DNA of 64,000 nt from Verrucomicrobiales bacterium (GTDB lineage Bacteria; Verrucomicrobiota; Verrucomicrobiia; Methylacidiphilales; JAAUTS01): positions 59,813 through 123,812 of the forward strand of contig JAIRPN010000003.1 of the NCBI GenBank assembly GCA_031256975.1, written 5' to 3'. This document shows positions 45,651-54,093 of the stretch, in pieces. The first letter of the stretch is position 1, and every line of letters starts with the position of its first letter. The position numbers were made by a program, and so were the translations under genes. The notes under the pieces are model-generated. The model was given only the letters and a program-made list of their open reading frames with translations. It did no database searches and had not been told where the DNA came from.

Positions 45651-46532
45651 ATGTCAGTCTTAGTTGGAAAAAACACGCGTCTGGTGGTGCAGGGCATCAC
45701 CGGCAAATCGGGCAGCTTCCACGCGAAAAGCTGCATGGAGTACGGCACCAATCTGGTCGCGGGCGTTACCCCGGCACGCGGCGGCGAATTGTTTGAGGGC
45801 AAAGTGCCGATTTTCGACACCGTTTACGAGGCGAAGAAGGCGACCGATTGCAACGCCACCATGGTGTTTGTGCCTCCGGCCTTTGCCGCCGACTCAATTA
45901 TCGAGGCGATCGACGCCGGTATCCCGCTGATTATTTGCATTACCGAGGGCATTCCGGTACAGGACATGATGCGCGTGAAAATCGCGTTGAAGGACAGCCA
46001 GTCGGTTTTGATCGGCCCCAATTGCCCTGGTATCATTACGCCCGGTGCCTGCAAGATCGGCATCATGCCCGGTTATATTCACAAACCGGGTTCGATCGGC
46101 GTGGTATCCCGCAGCGGCACCTTGACCTATGAAGCGGTCTGGCAGTTGACCAATCGCGGTTATGGCCAGTCGACCTGTATCGGTATTGGCGGCGATCCGA
46201 TCCACGGCATGACCCAGCGCCAGGCGGTCGAATTGTTCAACAACGACCCGGCGACCGAAGCGATCGTGATGATCGGTGAAATCGGCGGTACCGAGGAAGA
46301 AGAAGCGGCTGAATTTATCAAGCAAAACATCCGCAAACCGGTGGCAGCTTTCATCGCCGGGCAAACGGCTCCTCCCGGACGCCGCATGGGCCATGCCGGT
46401 GCCATTGTCAGTGGCGGCAAGGGCACCGCGTCGGCGAAAATTGAAACCCTGCAATCCTGCGGCATTGCCGTGGCACGCACTTTGGCCGAGATCGGCGACA
46501 CTCTCGTCGAGGCCATCAAAAAGAAAAAATAA
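45651..46532 (+). CDS. sucD: Succinate-CoA ligase alpha subunit
   Basis: 293 residues from ATG 45651. CoA-binding motif [26 protein letters not shown], and the phospho-His region [14 protein letters not shown] are all present. It holds the CoA site and the phosphorylated His of the enzyme. An earlier in-frame ATG would lie within sucC and is not favoured. Confidence 0.97.
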   Translation: MSVLVGKNTRLVVQGITGKSGSFHAKSCMEYGTNLVAGVTPARGGELFEGKVPIFDTVYEAKKATDCNATMVFVPPAFAADSIIEAIDAGIPLIICITEGIPVQDMMRVKIALKDSQSVLIGPNCPGIITPGACKIGIMPGYIHKPGSIGVVSRSGTLTYEAVWQLTNRGYGQSTCIGIGGDPIHGMTQRQAVELFNNDPATEAIVMIGEIGGTEEEEAAEFIKQNIRKPVAAFIAGQTAPPGRRMGHAGAIVSGGKGTASAKIETLQSCGIAVARTLAEIGDTLVEAIKKKK

Positions 46533-46567
46533 CAGATCCCCTGGAACACACACTAACAACAACCATT

Positions 46568-47650
46568 ATGGCAAAACCCAAACTCTACATCCCCGGACCC
46601 ATCCAGGTCTCAGAAAAAACTTTCAAGGCGTTCAGTCAGCCGATGATGGGGCATCGCTCCAAGGATTTTCAGGAATTGTACGCCCGCGTGCAGCCTGGTT
46701 TGCAAAAACTGTTTTACACCAGGCAACCCGTGTTCATGGCGACCGGTTCCGCCTGGTCGGTGATGGAAGCGTCCATTCGCAATCTGGTCAGCAAAAAAGT
46801 GCTGACTTGCATGAACGGCGCGTTTTCCGACAAGTGGTACGGCGTGGCGACGGCCAACGGCAAGCAGGCCGAGAAGTTGCAAGTTGAGTGGGGCAAGCCG
46901 ATTCTAGCGGAGCAGATTGATGCCAAACTGGCAACCGGTGAATTTGACGCGGTGACACTGATTCACAGCGAAACCTCGACCGGTACTTTGAGCCCGTTGG
47001 AAGAGATTGCCAAGTTGAAGAAGAAATATCCGGACGTGATGTTCATCGTGGACGTGGTGTCCTCGCTGAGCACCCGCAAGATCGCCTTCGACGAACTGGG
47101 GGTTGACGTGATGCTGGCCGGCTTGCAAAAGGCGATGGCCCTGCCGCCCGGCGCCGCCGTGTTCGCGGTTAGCGAAGCCGCCTTCAAGAAAGCCGAACAG
47201 TTGAAGGATCGCGGTTATTACGGTGATTTCATCGAATATCGCGCCAACCACGAGAAGAACATGACCCCGACCACGCCGTCGATCTCGCACTTCTACGCGC
47301 TGGAAAGCAAGTTGGAAGATATTTTGACCGAAGGCCTGGACGCGCGTTTCGCCCGTCACTTGGAAAATGTCATGATCGTCCGCGAGTGGGCGAAGAAGAA
47401 CGGTTTTGAGCTGTTTCCGGAATTGCAATACGCCACGGTCGGCCTGACCTGTATCAAGAACAACCGCAACATCGATGTTGCGGCCTTGACCAGCTGGCTG
47501 AAGAAGAACAAGAACGTGCAGATCGACGGCGGCTACGGCAAGATCAAGGGCCAGACTTTCCGCATCTCGAGCATGGGCGACGAAACCACCGCTAACATCT
47601 ATGAATTGATGGGTTACATGGACGAAGCGCTCAAAGCGATTGGCGCCTGA
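46568..47650 (+). CDS. Class V aminotransferase (serine-pyruvate/alanine-glyoxylate type)
   Basis: 360 residues with PLP-fold class V motifs: IPGPIQVSEKTFKAF, FMATGSAWSVMEASI, IHSETSTGTLSP, VDVVSSLSTRKI and the Schiff-base Lys in AGLQKAMALPPG. Relatives move the amino group between serine or alanine and glyoxylate or pyruvate; a phosphoserine role is possible. It follows sucCD with a 35-base gap and is ended by the terminator at 47674, so the three may share a transcript. Confidence 0.85.
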   Translation: MAKPKLYIPGPIQVSEKTFKAFSQPMMGHRSKDFQELYARVQPGLQKLFYTRQPVFMATGSAWSVMEASIRNLVSKKVLTCMNGAFSDKWYGVATANGKQAEKLQVEWGKPILAEQIDAKLATGEFDAVTLIHSETSTGTLSPLEEIAKLKKKYPDVMFIVDVVSSLSTRKIAFDELGVDVMLAGLQKAMALPPGAAVFAVSEAAFKKAEQLKDRGYYGDFIEYRANHEKNMTPTTPSISHFYALESKLEDILTEGLDARFARHLENVMIVREWAKKNGFELFPELQYATVGLTCIKNNRNIDVAALTSWLKKNKNVQIDGGYGKIKGQTFRISSMGDETTANIYELMGYMDEALKAIGA

Positions 47651-47673
47651 TTTCGAGTTTGCTTTCATTTCAA

Positions 47674-47703
47674 CCCGCTAATGGTGAGTTTGCCATTAGC
47701 GGG
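47674..47703 (+). terminator. Terminator built from an inverted pair of the RTTAGCG motif
   Basis: CCCGCTAATGG (47674-47684), an 8-base loop TGAGTTTG, CCATTAGCGGG (47693-47703), then TTTTTTA. The stem is 11 perfect pairs and each arm contains one motif copy (CGCTAAT and ATTAGCG). It ends the aminotransferase gene 24 bases after its stop codon. Confidence 0.9.
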
Positions 47704-47802
47704 TTTTTTATGCCGTCATTAGCCGGGAGATGTCGTCCTTACCATTTGCGGGCAGGCAGATTAGCCTTGTCAGAGGTCTGTTAAGCCTTAATCTTGGGTT
47801 CC

Positions 47803-48180
47803 GTGATTCGCGAATATCTACCCATTATTTTTCAATTGGTTATCGCATTGGGCATTGCCCTCGGAGGCGTTGGACTTTCCATGTTGTTGGGCAAAAAAGG
47901 CCGCAAGAACGCCGCCAAGAACGTGGCTTATGAATGCGGCAAGGACGCCGAGGGAAAAATCCAGCCGCGTTTCTCGGTGAAGTTTTATCTGGTGGCGATG
48001 ATTTTCATCCTGTTCGATATCGAAGTGATTTTCATGTATCCTTGGGCGGTCGGTTATTTGAATTCCATCAGCAGCATCGGGATCAGTGTCTTCTGGTCCA
48101 TGGTGGCGTTTGTGATCATTTTGGAAGTCGGCCACCTTTACGCCTACAAGAAGGGCGTGTTTGACTGGAACAAGCGCTAA
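47803..48180 (+). CDS. nuoA: NADH-quinone oxidoreductase subunit A
   Basis: About 125 residues from GTG 47803 (TTG 47794 is also possible). Three membrane segments and the ND3/NuoA signature AAKNVAYECGKDAEGK ... RFSVKFYLVAMIFILFDIEVIF MYPW-type region identify it. NuoA lies at the quinone-side hinge of complex I. It is alone: no nuoB or other subunit gene is in the window, unlike the usual nuoABC order. The next gene is a MidA/NDUFAF7-type methyltransferase 12 bases on. Confidence 0.93.
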   Translation: MIREYLPIIFQLVIALGIALGGVGLSMLLGKKGRKNAAKNVAYECGKDAEGKIQPRFSVKFYLVAMIFILFDIEVIFMYPWAVGYLNSISSIGISVFWSMVAFVIILEVGHLYAYKKGVFDWNKR

Positions 48181-48191
48181 GCTTCAGCCGC

Positions 48192-49304
48192 GTGCACAGC
48201 AAGACCCTGGAGCAGTTGCTGGTAGACAAGATCGCCGTTAGCGGCTCCATCCCGTTCTCCGAGTTCATGGAGAACTGTCTTTACCACCCGCAGTTTGGTT
48301 ATTATTCCAGCGGTCGCAAGGTGGTTGGCAGGGACGGGGATTTTTACACCAGCGTATCCACCGGCGAACTGTTCGGACGGCTGTTGGCGGACGGGTTTTA
48401 TCAGGTTTGGGAACAGCTCGGCAAGCCGGAGCGCTGGCAAATCGTCGAGCAGGGCGCTAACCGCGGAGACCTGGCGTCCGACGTGCTGGCCAGGTTGCGC
48501 GAACTGGATGAGCAGGCCTGGCAGGCTGTTGAGTATGTCATGGTTGAACCTTTCCCGGCTTTGCGAAAGCTCCAGCGGGAGACGCTGACAGCGAAAGGGC
48601 TGGCTGATCAATTGCGTCAGGTTTCATCATTGGCGGAGCTGCCGGAAAAATCGGTCCGGGGCGTGTTTTTTAGCAATGAATTGCCGGATGCATTTCCGGT
48701 TCGCTGCGTAAAATTTTTTGACGGCGAGTGGCATGAGATGCGGGTTGTCCGGGACGCTAATCGCCAGGTTTTTGACTGGCGGGAAGTTCCCTGCGATGAA
48801 GAGTTGCTGGCGCTGATCGCCGAATTTGATATCCCGGCACTGGAAGGTTATTGCGCTGAAGTTTCGCCGCTAACGGCGAGATGGATGGGCGAGGTGGCCT
48901 CACGGTTGGCGGCAGGATTGATGGTGACGGTTGATTATGGCGGCCTTCGTGAGGAACTCTATACCGCCGAACGCAATGCCGGCACGTTGCGGGCCTATCG
49001 CAGGCATCATCAGGAAAGTGACGTATTGGCATCTCCCGGCGAACAGGATTTGACCGCGCATGTGAATTTTTCACAGCTTATCACGAATGGGGAGAGACAT
49101 GGATTGCGCATGCGTGAGTACACAGACCAGCACCATTATTTGGTCGGGTTGGGACAATTGCGGTTCTTTCGGGAGATGGAACAAGCCGCCAACGACGAAC
49201 CGGCGCTAATGACGAGATTGTTGCGCCAATACAAGACCTTGATGCATCCGGTGATGATGGGGGTGCAATTCAAGGTGCTGGTGTTGGAAACGGATTGGGA
49301 TTAG
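48192..49304 (+). CDS. MidA/NDUFAF7-family (COG1565) SAM methyltransferase
   Basis: 370 residues from GTG 48192. Family marks: [36 protein letters not shown], the SAM loop [27 protein letters not shown], and TVDYGG. The mitochondrial member NDUFAF7/MidA methylates an arginine of the 49-kDa subunit (NuoD/NDUFS2) during complex I assembly. Here the gene sits directly behind nuoA, 12 bases apart and on the same strand, so a complex I assembly role is plausible in this bacterium. Confidence 0.85.
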   Translation: MHSKTLEQLLVDKIAVSGSIPFSEFMENCLYHPQFGYYSSGRKVVGRDGDFYTSVSTGELFGRLLADGFYQVWEQLGKPERWQIVEQGANRGDLASDVLARLRELDEQAWQAVEYVMVEPFPALRKLQRETLTAKGLADQLRQVSSLAELPEKSVRGVFFSNELPDAFPVRCVKFFDGEWHEMRVVRDANRQVFDWREVPCDEELLALIAEFDIPALEGYCAEVSPLTARWMGEVASRLAAGLMVTVDYGGLREELYTAERNAGTLRAYRRHHQESDVLASPGEQDLTAHVNFSQLITNGERHGLRMREYTDQHHYLVGLGQLRFFREMEQAANDEPALMTRLLRQYKTLMHPVMMGVQFKVLVLETDWD

Positions 49305-49954
49305 CCCTTGGTGCCGAAGATACGGTCGCCGGCATCCCCCAGGCCGGGCAGGATGTAGGCGTGATCATTCAGTTTTTCATCCAGCGAGGCGAGGTAAAGT
49401 TTGACCTGCGGATATGCCTTGCAGAATACCTGTAATCCTTCCGGGGCTCCGACCAAGGCCAAAAACACGATGTTTTCAGGCGATACGCCGCGCTTGACCA
49501 GCACGTCGACGGCATGGACCGAGGAATTACCGGTGGCAACCATCGGGTCGCAGATGATGAACATGCGATCTTCCACATTGGGCAGGCTGACCAGATATTC
49601 GACCGGCTTTAGCGTCTTGTGGTCGCGGTATACCCCGATGTGGCCGACACGGGCCGAGGGAACCAAATCCAACAAGCCATCGCTCATGCCGATGCCGGCG
49701 CGCAGGACGGGCACCACCACCAGTTTTTTCCCGGCGATGACCGGGGCTTCCATTTGCTGCAGCGGGGTCATGATGGTTTTGGTGGTTAGCGGCAGGTTAC
49801 GGGTGATTTCGTAGCCCATCAACAGGGTGATTTCACGCAGCAACTGGCGGAAATCGAGGGTCGAGGTGCTGCGGTCGCGCATCAATGTCAGTTTGTGCTG
49901 GATCAGCGGGTGTTGCAGGATGAAGACATTGGGAAATTCGGGGTAGCTTTTCAT
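49301..49954 (-). CDS. upp: Uracil phosphoribosyltransferase
   Basis: 217 residues. [23 protein letters not shown] at the N-terminus, [38 protein letters not shown] loop and the family end [14 protein letters not shown]. It salvages uracil to UMP. It converges on the MidA-type gene with a 4-base overlap of stop codons. The tRNA-Ser fragment and the foreign element start about 100 bases upstream. Confidence 0.95.
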   Translation of the reverse strand: MKSYPEFPNVFILQHPLIQHKLTLMRDRSTSTLDFRQLLREITLLMGYEITRNLPLTTKTIMTPLQQMEAPVIAGKKLVVVPVLRAGIGMSDGLLDLVPSARVGHIGVYRDHKTLKPVEYLVSLPNVEDRMFIICDPMVATGNSSVHAVDVLVKRGVSPENIVFLALVGAPEGLQVFCKAYPQVKLYLASLDEKLNDHAYILPGLGDAGDRIFGTKG

Positions 49955-50057
49955 AATCTGGGTGCGGGGAATATAAAGAGTTTTGCCGCGACGGTAAATT
50001 GTTTTGTAAATTCTTGCCTCAAAACAAAAGCTTATCTACCATTTAACTTCAAATTAA

Positions 50058-50099
50058 GGACAGGTGGCTGAGTGGTTTAAAGTACCTGACTCGAAATCA
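50058..50099 (+). pseudogene. 5' half of tRNA-Ser(CGA), cut in the anticodon arm
   Basis: GGACAGGTGGCTGAGTGG, the D arm and the anticodon loop CTCGAAA (anticodon CGA) are normal up to TCAG; the next bases (TTTTATATTT) no longer pair or resemble a variable arm, T arm or acceptor 3' side. No 3' half was found in the window. It marks the left junction of the foreign element. Confidence 0.75.
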
Positions 50100-50397
50100 G
50101 TTTTATATTTCCAATATCACGTTTATTATCAAGTACTTACGAAATTCTAAAGGTGCTTGCTACGGTTTTTGCTACGAGCGCCCAATTTTAAAATTGAGCA
50201 TATACCAAAAACTTTGTATTCCAGTTTGTTGGTATTTATATGTTAGTTGAAACCAATTGATAGTCGTTAAAACAAACATTCAATTGCTTATCACATCTAA
50301 AAAATTATCATTAATTAAAATTTAATTGATACCACAAAAATTCTTTATTCCGGGCATCCATGGTTTGGTTTATTGGGTTATCAAGGGAATTTTTCAT
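50100..50397. other. AT-rich left-end region of the element, no gene seen
   Basis: 298 bases with short A/T-rich palindromes (for example AATTTTAAAATT) and a repeated GCTACG. It would hold attachment-site and regulatory sequence. I looked for a recombinase remnant on both strands and did not find one. Confidence 0.5.
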
Positions 50398-50571
50398 TTA
50401 GGATTTTGATTTTTTCTCTTCTTCATAGGAATAGAAACCCTCGTCGGTCAGGAATTTTACCAAGGCCATGCGGCAAACGACGCTGGGCACCTCGATGCCC
50501 TTGGCTTTGGCGTAACGGGTGGCGGCGATCAGCAGTTTTTTATCCATTCGGACAGTGATATGAGCGTTCAT
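50398..50571 (-). CDS. 57-residue ribbon-helix-helix DNA-binding protein
   Basis: Start ATG 50571, stop 50398. The sequence MNAHITVRMDKKLLIAATRY starts a beta-strand then two helices ending near ALVKFLTDEG, the MetJ/Arc/CopG pattern, with an acidic tail EEEKKSKS. Such dimers bind operator half-sites. It diverges from the plus-strand ribbon-helix-helix gene at 50655, and the 83-base gap between them is a likely switch region. Confidence 0.7.
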   Translation of the reverse strand: MNAHITVRMDKKLLIAATRYAKAKGIEVPSVVCRMALVKFLTDEGFYSYEEEKKSKS

Positions 50572-50654
50572 GTGTTACACTTTGTCTGACAAATCTTCAA
50601 TAATGGCAAGAAAATAAATTGCGGGTAGTTTAATGTGAGTCACGTTGTACGGTT

Positions 50655-50864
50655 ATGTCGGGCAGAGGTGGCAAAACTGGCCAAAACTTGGAACGATATA
50701 CCTTTCGCGTTGATGACGCCCTGGGCAGTGCCTTGACAAATTATTGCCATCAGGAAGACATAAAACCCAGCCAGGTGATGAGGAAGGCACTGCGCCAGTT
50801 CATTCCGCCCAGTTATTTCAAGGGACGCAGACTTAAACCCAACCAATCAACAATTAGTGCCTGA
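50655..50864 (+). CDS. 69-residue ribbon-helix-helix-like regulator
   Basis: A short basic N-terminus, LERYTFRVDDALGSALTNYC then EDIKPSQVMRKALRQFIPP: strand-helix-helix order as in Arc/CopG repressors. It opens the plus-strand gene set and faces the minus-strand regulator. It probably controls its own promoter. Confidence 0.65.
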   Translation: MSGRGGKTGQNLERYTFRVDDALGSALTNYCHQEDIKPSQVMRKALRQFIPPSYFKGRRLKPNQSTISA

Positions 50865-50885
50865 CAGGGTATCTATCTCACGTTT

Positions 50886-51170
50886 ATGACGGAAGAACTT
50901 ACAGAGCAAAATAAAAAACCAGCGCGGCTGAAGCGGCATGTATTAACACCAAAAGAACGACTTGAGGTGGTAGAGCGATTAGCGGCAGATGAGTTGTTAC
51001 CACTTGAGACAGTGGCAAGGCTGGCGAAGAAAACTAAGCAGTGGGTTTACGATAATAAACGTGAAATGGGAGCCATTGATCTAGGAGGTAAACAGGGTTG
51101 GCGTATTGCGGTTAGTGGGTGGAATGGTTTTGTCAGAAAACTGATCAGGGTACAGAACCAGAAAAATTAA
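50886..51170 (+). CDS. Excisionase/helix-turn-helix-17-like protein
   Basis: 94 residues. After a basic start, LPLETVARLAKKTKQWVYDN is a helix-turn-helix and GGKQGWRIAVSGWNGFV a wing like those of excisionases. These direct excision or act as small regulators. RTTAGCG at 50981 is the only exact host-like motif in the element. A possible partner integrase is missing. Confidence 0.65.
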   Translation: MTEELTEQNKKPARLKRHVLTPKERLEVVERLAADELLPLETVARLAKKTKQWVYDNKREMGAIDLGGKQGWRIAVSGWNGFVRKLIRVQNQKN

Positions 51171-51190
51171 ATCAGGAAAGGAACCAAGAT

Positions 51191-51595
51191 ATGGGGAAAT
51201 TATACGTGACGGAGGAAGAGGGCGAGCGGCTGGGGGAATTTGCGATTTTGCTGCAACAAATCACCGACCGCGCCAACGAGGGGCGGGGGTTTGACCGGTC
51301 GCTGTACATTTCGTTTTCCTCGGATATCCGCAAGGGTGGCGGCGAGGGCTGGGTAATCAGCAGCTTTGGCGTGCGGCTGTACCGGCCGCGAAAAAGCTCG
51401 ATTGGCGAGGTGATCGGGGAATTCAACGCGTTGGAGGCGGCGGACGGCAAGGCGATCCGCGACCAAGCCTACGACGCGAAATTTGCCGCCGAGCAACTGG
51501 CAAAAAAATCCGAGGAATTATTCGCGCTGGCGGAGGCAAGGGAAGAGGAAGCGGCGATCCGTTTTGCCGGAAAGGCCGGCGAGGAGGGAACGTGA
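51191..51595 (+). CDS. Small element protein of unknown function
   Basis: 134 residues from ATG 51191 with an AGGAAAGG ribosome binding site. An N-terminal acidic part, a beta-rich centre (GWVISSFGVRLYRPRK) and a C-terminal long charged helix (KFAAEQLAKKSEELFALAEAREEEA). No family recognised. Its stop overlaps the next GTG start by 4 bases, the first of a chain of such overlaps. Confidence 0.6.
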   Translation: MGKLYVTEEEGERLGEFAILLQQITDRANEGRGFDRSLYISFSSDIRKGGGEGWVISSFGVRLYRPRKSSIGEVIGEFNALEAADGKAIRDQAYDAKFAAEQLAKKSEELFALAEAREEEAAIRFAGKAGEEGT

Positions 51596-51831
51596 GCGGC
51601 ACGCACAACCTGCTCAAGGCGGTGTGCCGCCAGGGCCCCGACAGCTACAATCCGGGGGCGCTGCGGGTGTCCTTCATGCTGGGGGAAAGATTCGAGGACG
51701 TGGTCGAGTTGTTGGAGCGGGTGGTGAAGGCCCGCCGGACAGGCCCGAAACTGTGGATGTTGTACAAGGACGAGTGCGGGGAGGACCTGGACAAGCTGCG
51801 TGAAAAAATCCTGCAACTGCCGGAACCATGA
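51592..51831 (+). CDS. Small element protein of unknown function
   Basis: 79 residues from GTG 51592, mostly helical (FEDVVELLERVVKARRTG, DLDKLREKILQLPEP). The 4-base overlaps on both sides (GTGA, ATGA) mark translational coupling. Function unknown. Confidence 0.55.
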   Translation: MSGTHNLLKAVCRQGPDSYNPGALRVSFMLGERFEDVVELLERVVKARRTGPKLWMLYKDECGEDLDKLREKILQLPEP

Positions 51832-52133
51832 ACGCCATGGAAACAGATTTTCCGGAAAACAACCGGGGTGACCGCGAGTTCATGGACGCGATGACGGCCC
51901 TGGTGCGCACCGAGCTGGCAGAGCGCGGTTGCAAGGATTTTGGCGTGGAAGTGAGGCGAAGTGCGGTGCGGGAATGTTTGCTGGTGAAAATCAGCGACCG
52001 GCGCAACGGCAGGAGCGTGGAGGTCGGCGGCGCGGACTACGATGCAGTTATCAGCACGTCGCCGCAAACGCTGGACACCGGGCAGTTCCTGCAACGGCTG
52101 GAACGCTGCAAGAGCGCGGTTGGCGGCAACTGA
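51828..52133 (+). CDS. Small element protein of unknown function
   Basis: 101 residues with two early Met; the first at 51828 overlaps the previous stop. Helix FMDAMTALVRTELAERG is followed by a beta region (VRECLLVKISDRRNG, VEVGGADYDAVIS). Likely a small alpha/beta protein; no family recognised. Confidence 0.55.
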   Translation: MNAMETDFPENNRGDREFMDAMTALVRTELAERGCKDFGVEVRRSAVRECLLVKISDRRNGRSVEVGGADYDAVISTSPQTLDTGQFLQRLERCKSAVGGN

Positions 52134-52146
52134 GGAAAGGAGTTTC

Positions 52147-52329
52147 ATGAAAATAGTGCGAATCATTGTGACGGAAACGGGGCAGGGGATGACGGTCTGC
52201 CTGCTGGAGACGAGGATCGACAACAACGCGCCGTGCTGGAGCAGGCAGCAGGGCGACGCGCCGGTGATCAGGGAGAGCAAGGAGTTTTTGCGAAAGATGC
52301 TGGCGGCGGAAGGAGCGGAAAAAACATGA
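52147..52329 (+). CDS. Small element protein of unknown function
   Basis: 60 residues (MKIVRIIVTETGQGMTVCLL ...) after an AGGAAAGGAG ribosome binding site. A short beta-rich protein with a C-terminal helix. Its stop overlaps the next ATG (52326). No assignment. Confidence 0.5.
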   Translation: MKIVRIIVTETGQGMTVCLLETRIDNNAPCWSRQQGDAPVIRESKEFLRKMLAAEGAEKT

Positions 52330-52703
52330 ACACCAAATTCAAAACGCGGTCACGATGGTTTCCCAAATTGTGGCTGCCGGAAAAAATCACCCCGTGGTTT
52401 GGCACGGGGCACCAGCGTAGACTGAAGGAGCTCCGGTTTGACGACGGGATTTTGCTGGAAGGGAAAGGCCGGCCGGCCCTGTTCCGGCGGAAGGGCAGCC
52501 CATTATGGTACCAGGTCTTTGAACTGCGCTGGGATTTGGTGCTGCAAGCAAGAAGTATTTTCCACGAGGAAATCCGTTTTTACCGCAAGCCGCTGCGCCT
52601 GAAAATTGCGGCGACCGTGAAATTGGCAAAGGCCGTGTACCGGGCGCAAAAGTGGAAAAAACTTCGCCATAAAAACATGGCGGCAACCCTGGCAACGGCA
52701 TGA
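52326..52703 (+). CDS. Basic element protein of unknown function
   Basis: 125 residues, strongly basic and aromatic (FKTRSRWFPKLWLPEKITPW, FELRWDLVLQARSIF, KLAKAVYRAQKWKKLRHK). Many Arg/Lys suggest nucleic acid contact, but no fold is recognised. It overlaps both neighbours by 4 bases. Confidence 0.55.
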   Translation: MNTKFKTRSRWFPKLWLPEKITPWFGTGHQRRLKELRFDDGILLEGKGRPALFRRKGSPLWYQVFELRWDLVLQARSIFHEEIRFYRKPLRLKIAATVKLAKAVYRAQKWKKLRHKNMAATLATA

Positions 52704-53350
52704 ACCGGGACGATTACAGTTTGCGGCAGGACACGGCGAACGCGGCCTACCGGGTTTTGTACCGGGACTGGGTGAAGGGGCTGAACACGGTGCAGCGGGC
52801 GGAACTGACCCGGCTGGGGGTGCTGGCGCCGGACAGTTCCAGCCAGGTGTACAAGGTGGACTGCGACCCGGAGGAAGTCTGGAAGGCGCAGGTCACGGTG
52901 GATTTGACCGAGTTGGACGGCCTGCCTGAAAAATTGGCCGAGCGTTTTGGCATTCCATTGGAAACGGCCCAAAAACTGGCGCGCTGGCACGGGCTGGTGC
53001 TGTCCAGCGAGGCGCAGCGCTACCGGGCGTTTTTGTTCCAGCGGCTGATCGCGGGTTTTTTGCAGGCCAAGAACCCGAAGCTGGCGGCGGCGGGGCTGGC
53101 CTTTGCGGCGGAATTGAACGCCTTGAACGGACTGGGGAGCCAGGCGGAGTATGCGCGGAAGATCGGCTTGTCACGGCAGGCATTGAGCAAGACCACCAAG
53201 TTTTGGCAGACGGAACTGGAGCTGGAAACCAGCGTGTTCCAGAAGAGCGAAAAAGCCTGCGGGGAATACGCGAGGAACAGCCTGACCAACCACTGGCGCA
53301 AACGGAAATACGGGAAGGGGAAAAATTATGAAGGATTTGCCGGCGCTTAG
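52700..53350 (+). CDS. Helix-turn-helix element protein
   Basis: 216 residues. The region near 145-170, GLGSQAEYARKIGLSRQALSK, is a clear helix-turn-helix, followed by a basic tail. The N-terminal part (QDTANAAYRVLYRDWVKGL) is helical and unassigned. It could regulate the element or bind a replication origin. Confidence 0.65.
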   Translation: MNRDDYSLRQDTANAAYRVLYRDWVKGLNTVQRAELTRLGVLAPDSSSQVYKVDCDPEEVWKAQVTVDLTELDGLPEKLAERFGIPLETAQKLARWHGLVLSSEAQRYRAFLFQRLIAGFLQAKNPKLAAAGLAFAAELNALNGLGSQAEYARKIGLSRQALSKTTKFWQTELELETSVFQKSEKACGEYARNSLTNHWRKRKYGKGKNYEGFAGA

Positions 53351-53374
53351 TGCCCGGAAACCAATGGAGCAGTC

Positions 53375-54079
53375 ATGAACAACCATCACCAGGAAACGCC
53401 GGTGGTCGAACTGGCGGTCACGACGGGACAATCGCCCCGCGAGGGCGTGGGCCGCGGACAACGGCTGCAAATCACCGACCGTGGCATCGTGTTCAACGGA
53501 AAGATGTCCCTTGACCAGTGGCGGGACTTGCTGGCCTCGCTGCAACAGGTGAAGAACCGTTTCCATGTTTACCTGGCCGATGCGATAGTTTACGGGCGCG
53601 AGCATTTCGGTGAAAGGAAGGTCGGGGAAATTCTCGACCAGATGCAGTTTGACTACGCGGATTGCTCGCGGGCCATGCACATCGGCCAGATTGAACTGGA
53701 CCTGCGTTTGCCGGAACTGACGGCGGAGCATCTTTGCGTGCTGGGGATGGAATTGCAGAATAACCGGAAAATGCAAGCCAAGTGGGTGAAGCTGGCCCTG
53801 CAACACGGTTTGACGCCCTTGGAACTGCGCAAGAGCATCCAGGCGGGCAAGGTGCTGAGGCAGGAGGCGGTGGACGAACTGAGCGGGCGGGATGCCGGCA
53901 TCACCACCATCGAGGGGGTGCGATTCAGCTTTGACCGCTGGAAAAAACAGGTCGGCGGCGAGGAGGCGGTACTGGGCTGGGACGTAGAGAACAAGCGGCT
54001 TTGGCTGCAACAGGTGGAGCCGATTATCATCCTGGCGGAAAAAGTGAAAGCGACATTGCAGCCACAGGCTGTTTCCTGA
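53375..54079 (+). CDS. Element protein of unknown function before the primase
   Basis: 234 residues. A conserved-looking block WRDLLASLQQVKNRFHVYLADAI and VYGREHFGERKVGEILDQM is followed by helices to the end (LQQVEPIIILAEKVKATL). I do not recognise the family. Position between the helix-turn-helix protein and the primase suggests a replication or partition role. Confidence 0.6.
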   Translation: MNNHHQETPVVELAVTTGQSPREGVGRGQRLQITDRGIVFNGKMSLDQWRDLLASLQQVKNRFHVYLADAIVYGREHFGERKVGEILDQMQFDYADCSRAMHIGQIELDLRLPELTAEHLCVLGMELQNNRKMQAKWVKLALQHGLTPLELRKSIQAGKVLRQEAVDELSGRDAGITTIEGVRFSFDRWKKQVGGEEAVLGWDVENKRLWLQQVEPIIILAEKVKATLQPQAVS

Positions 54080-54093
54080 GCGGAGCGGAGATT

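Noticed and set aside
50058..50397. Group I intron in the tRNA-Ser anticodon loop
   Set aside because: No intron core or 3' exon is seen downstream.
50100..50397. Integrase remnant at the left end
   Set aside because: I read both strands and found no tyrosine or serine recombinase motif.
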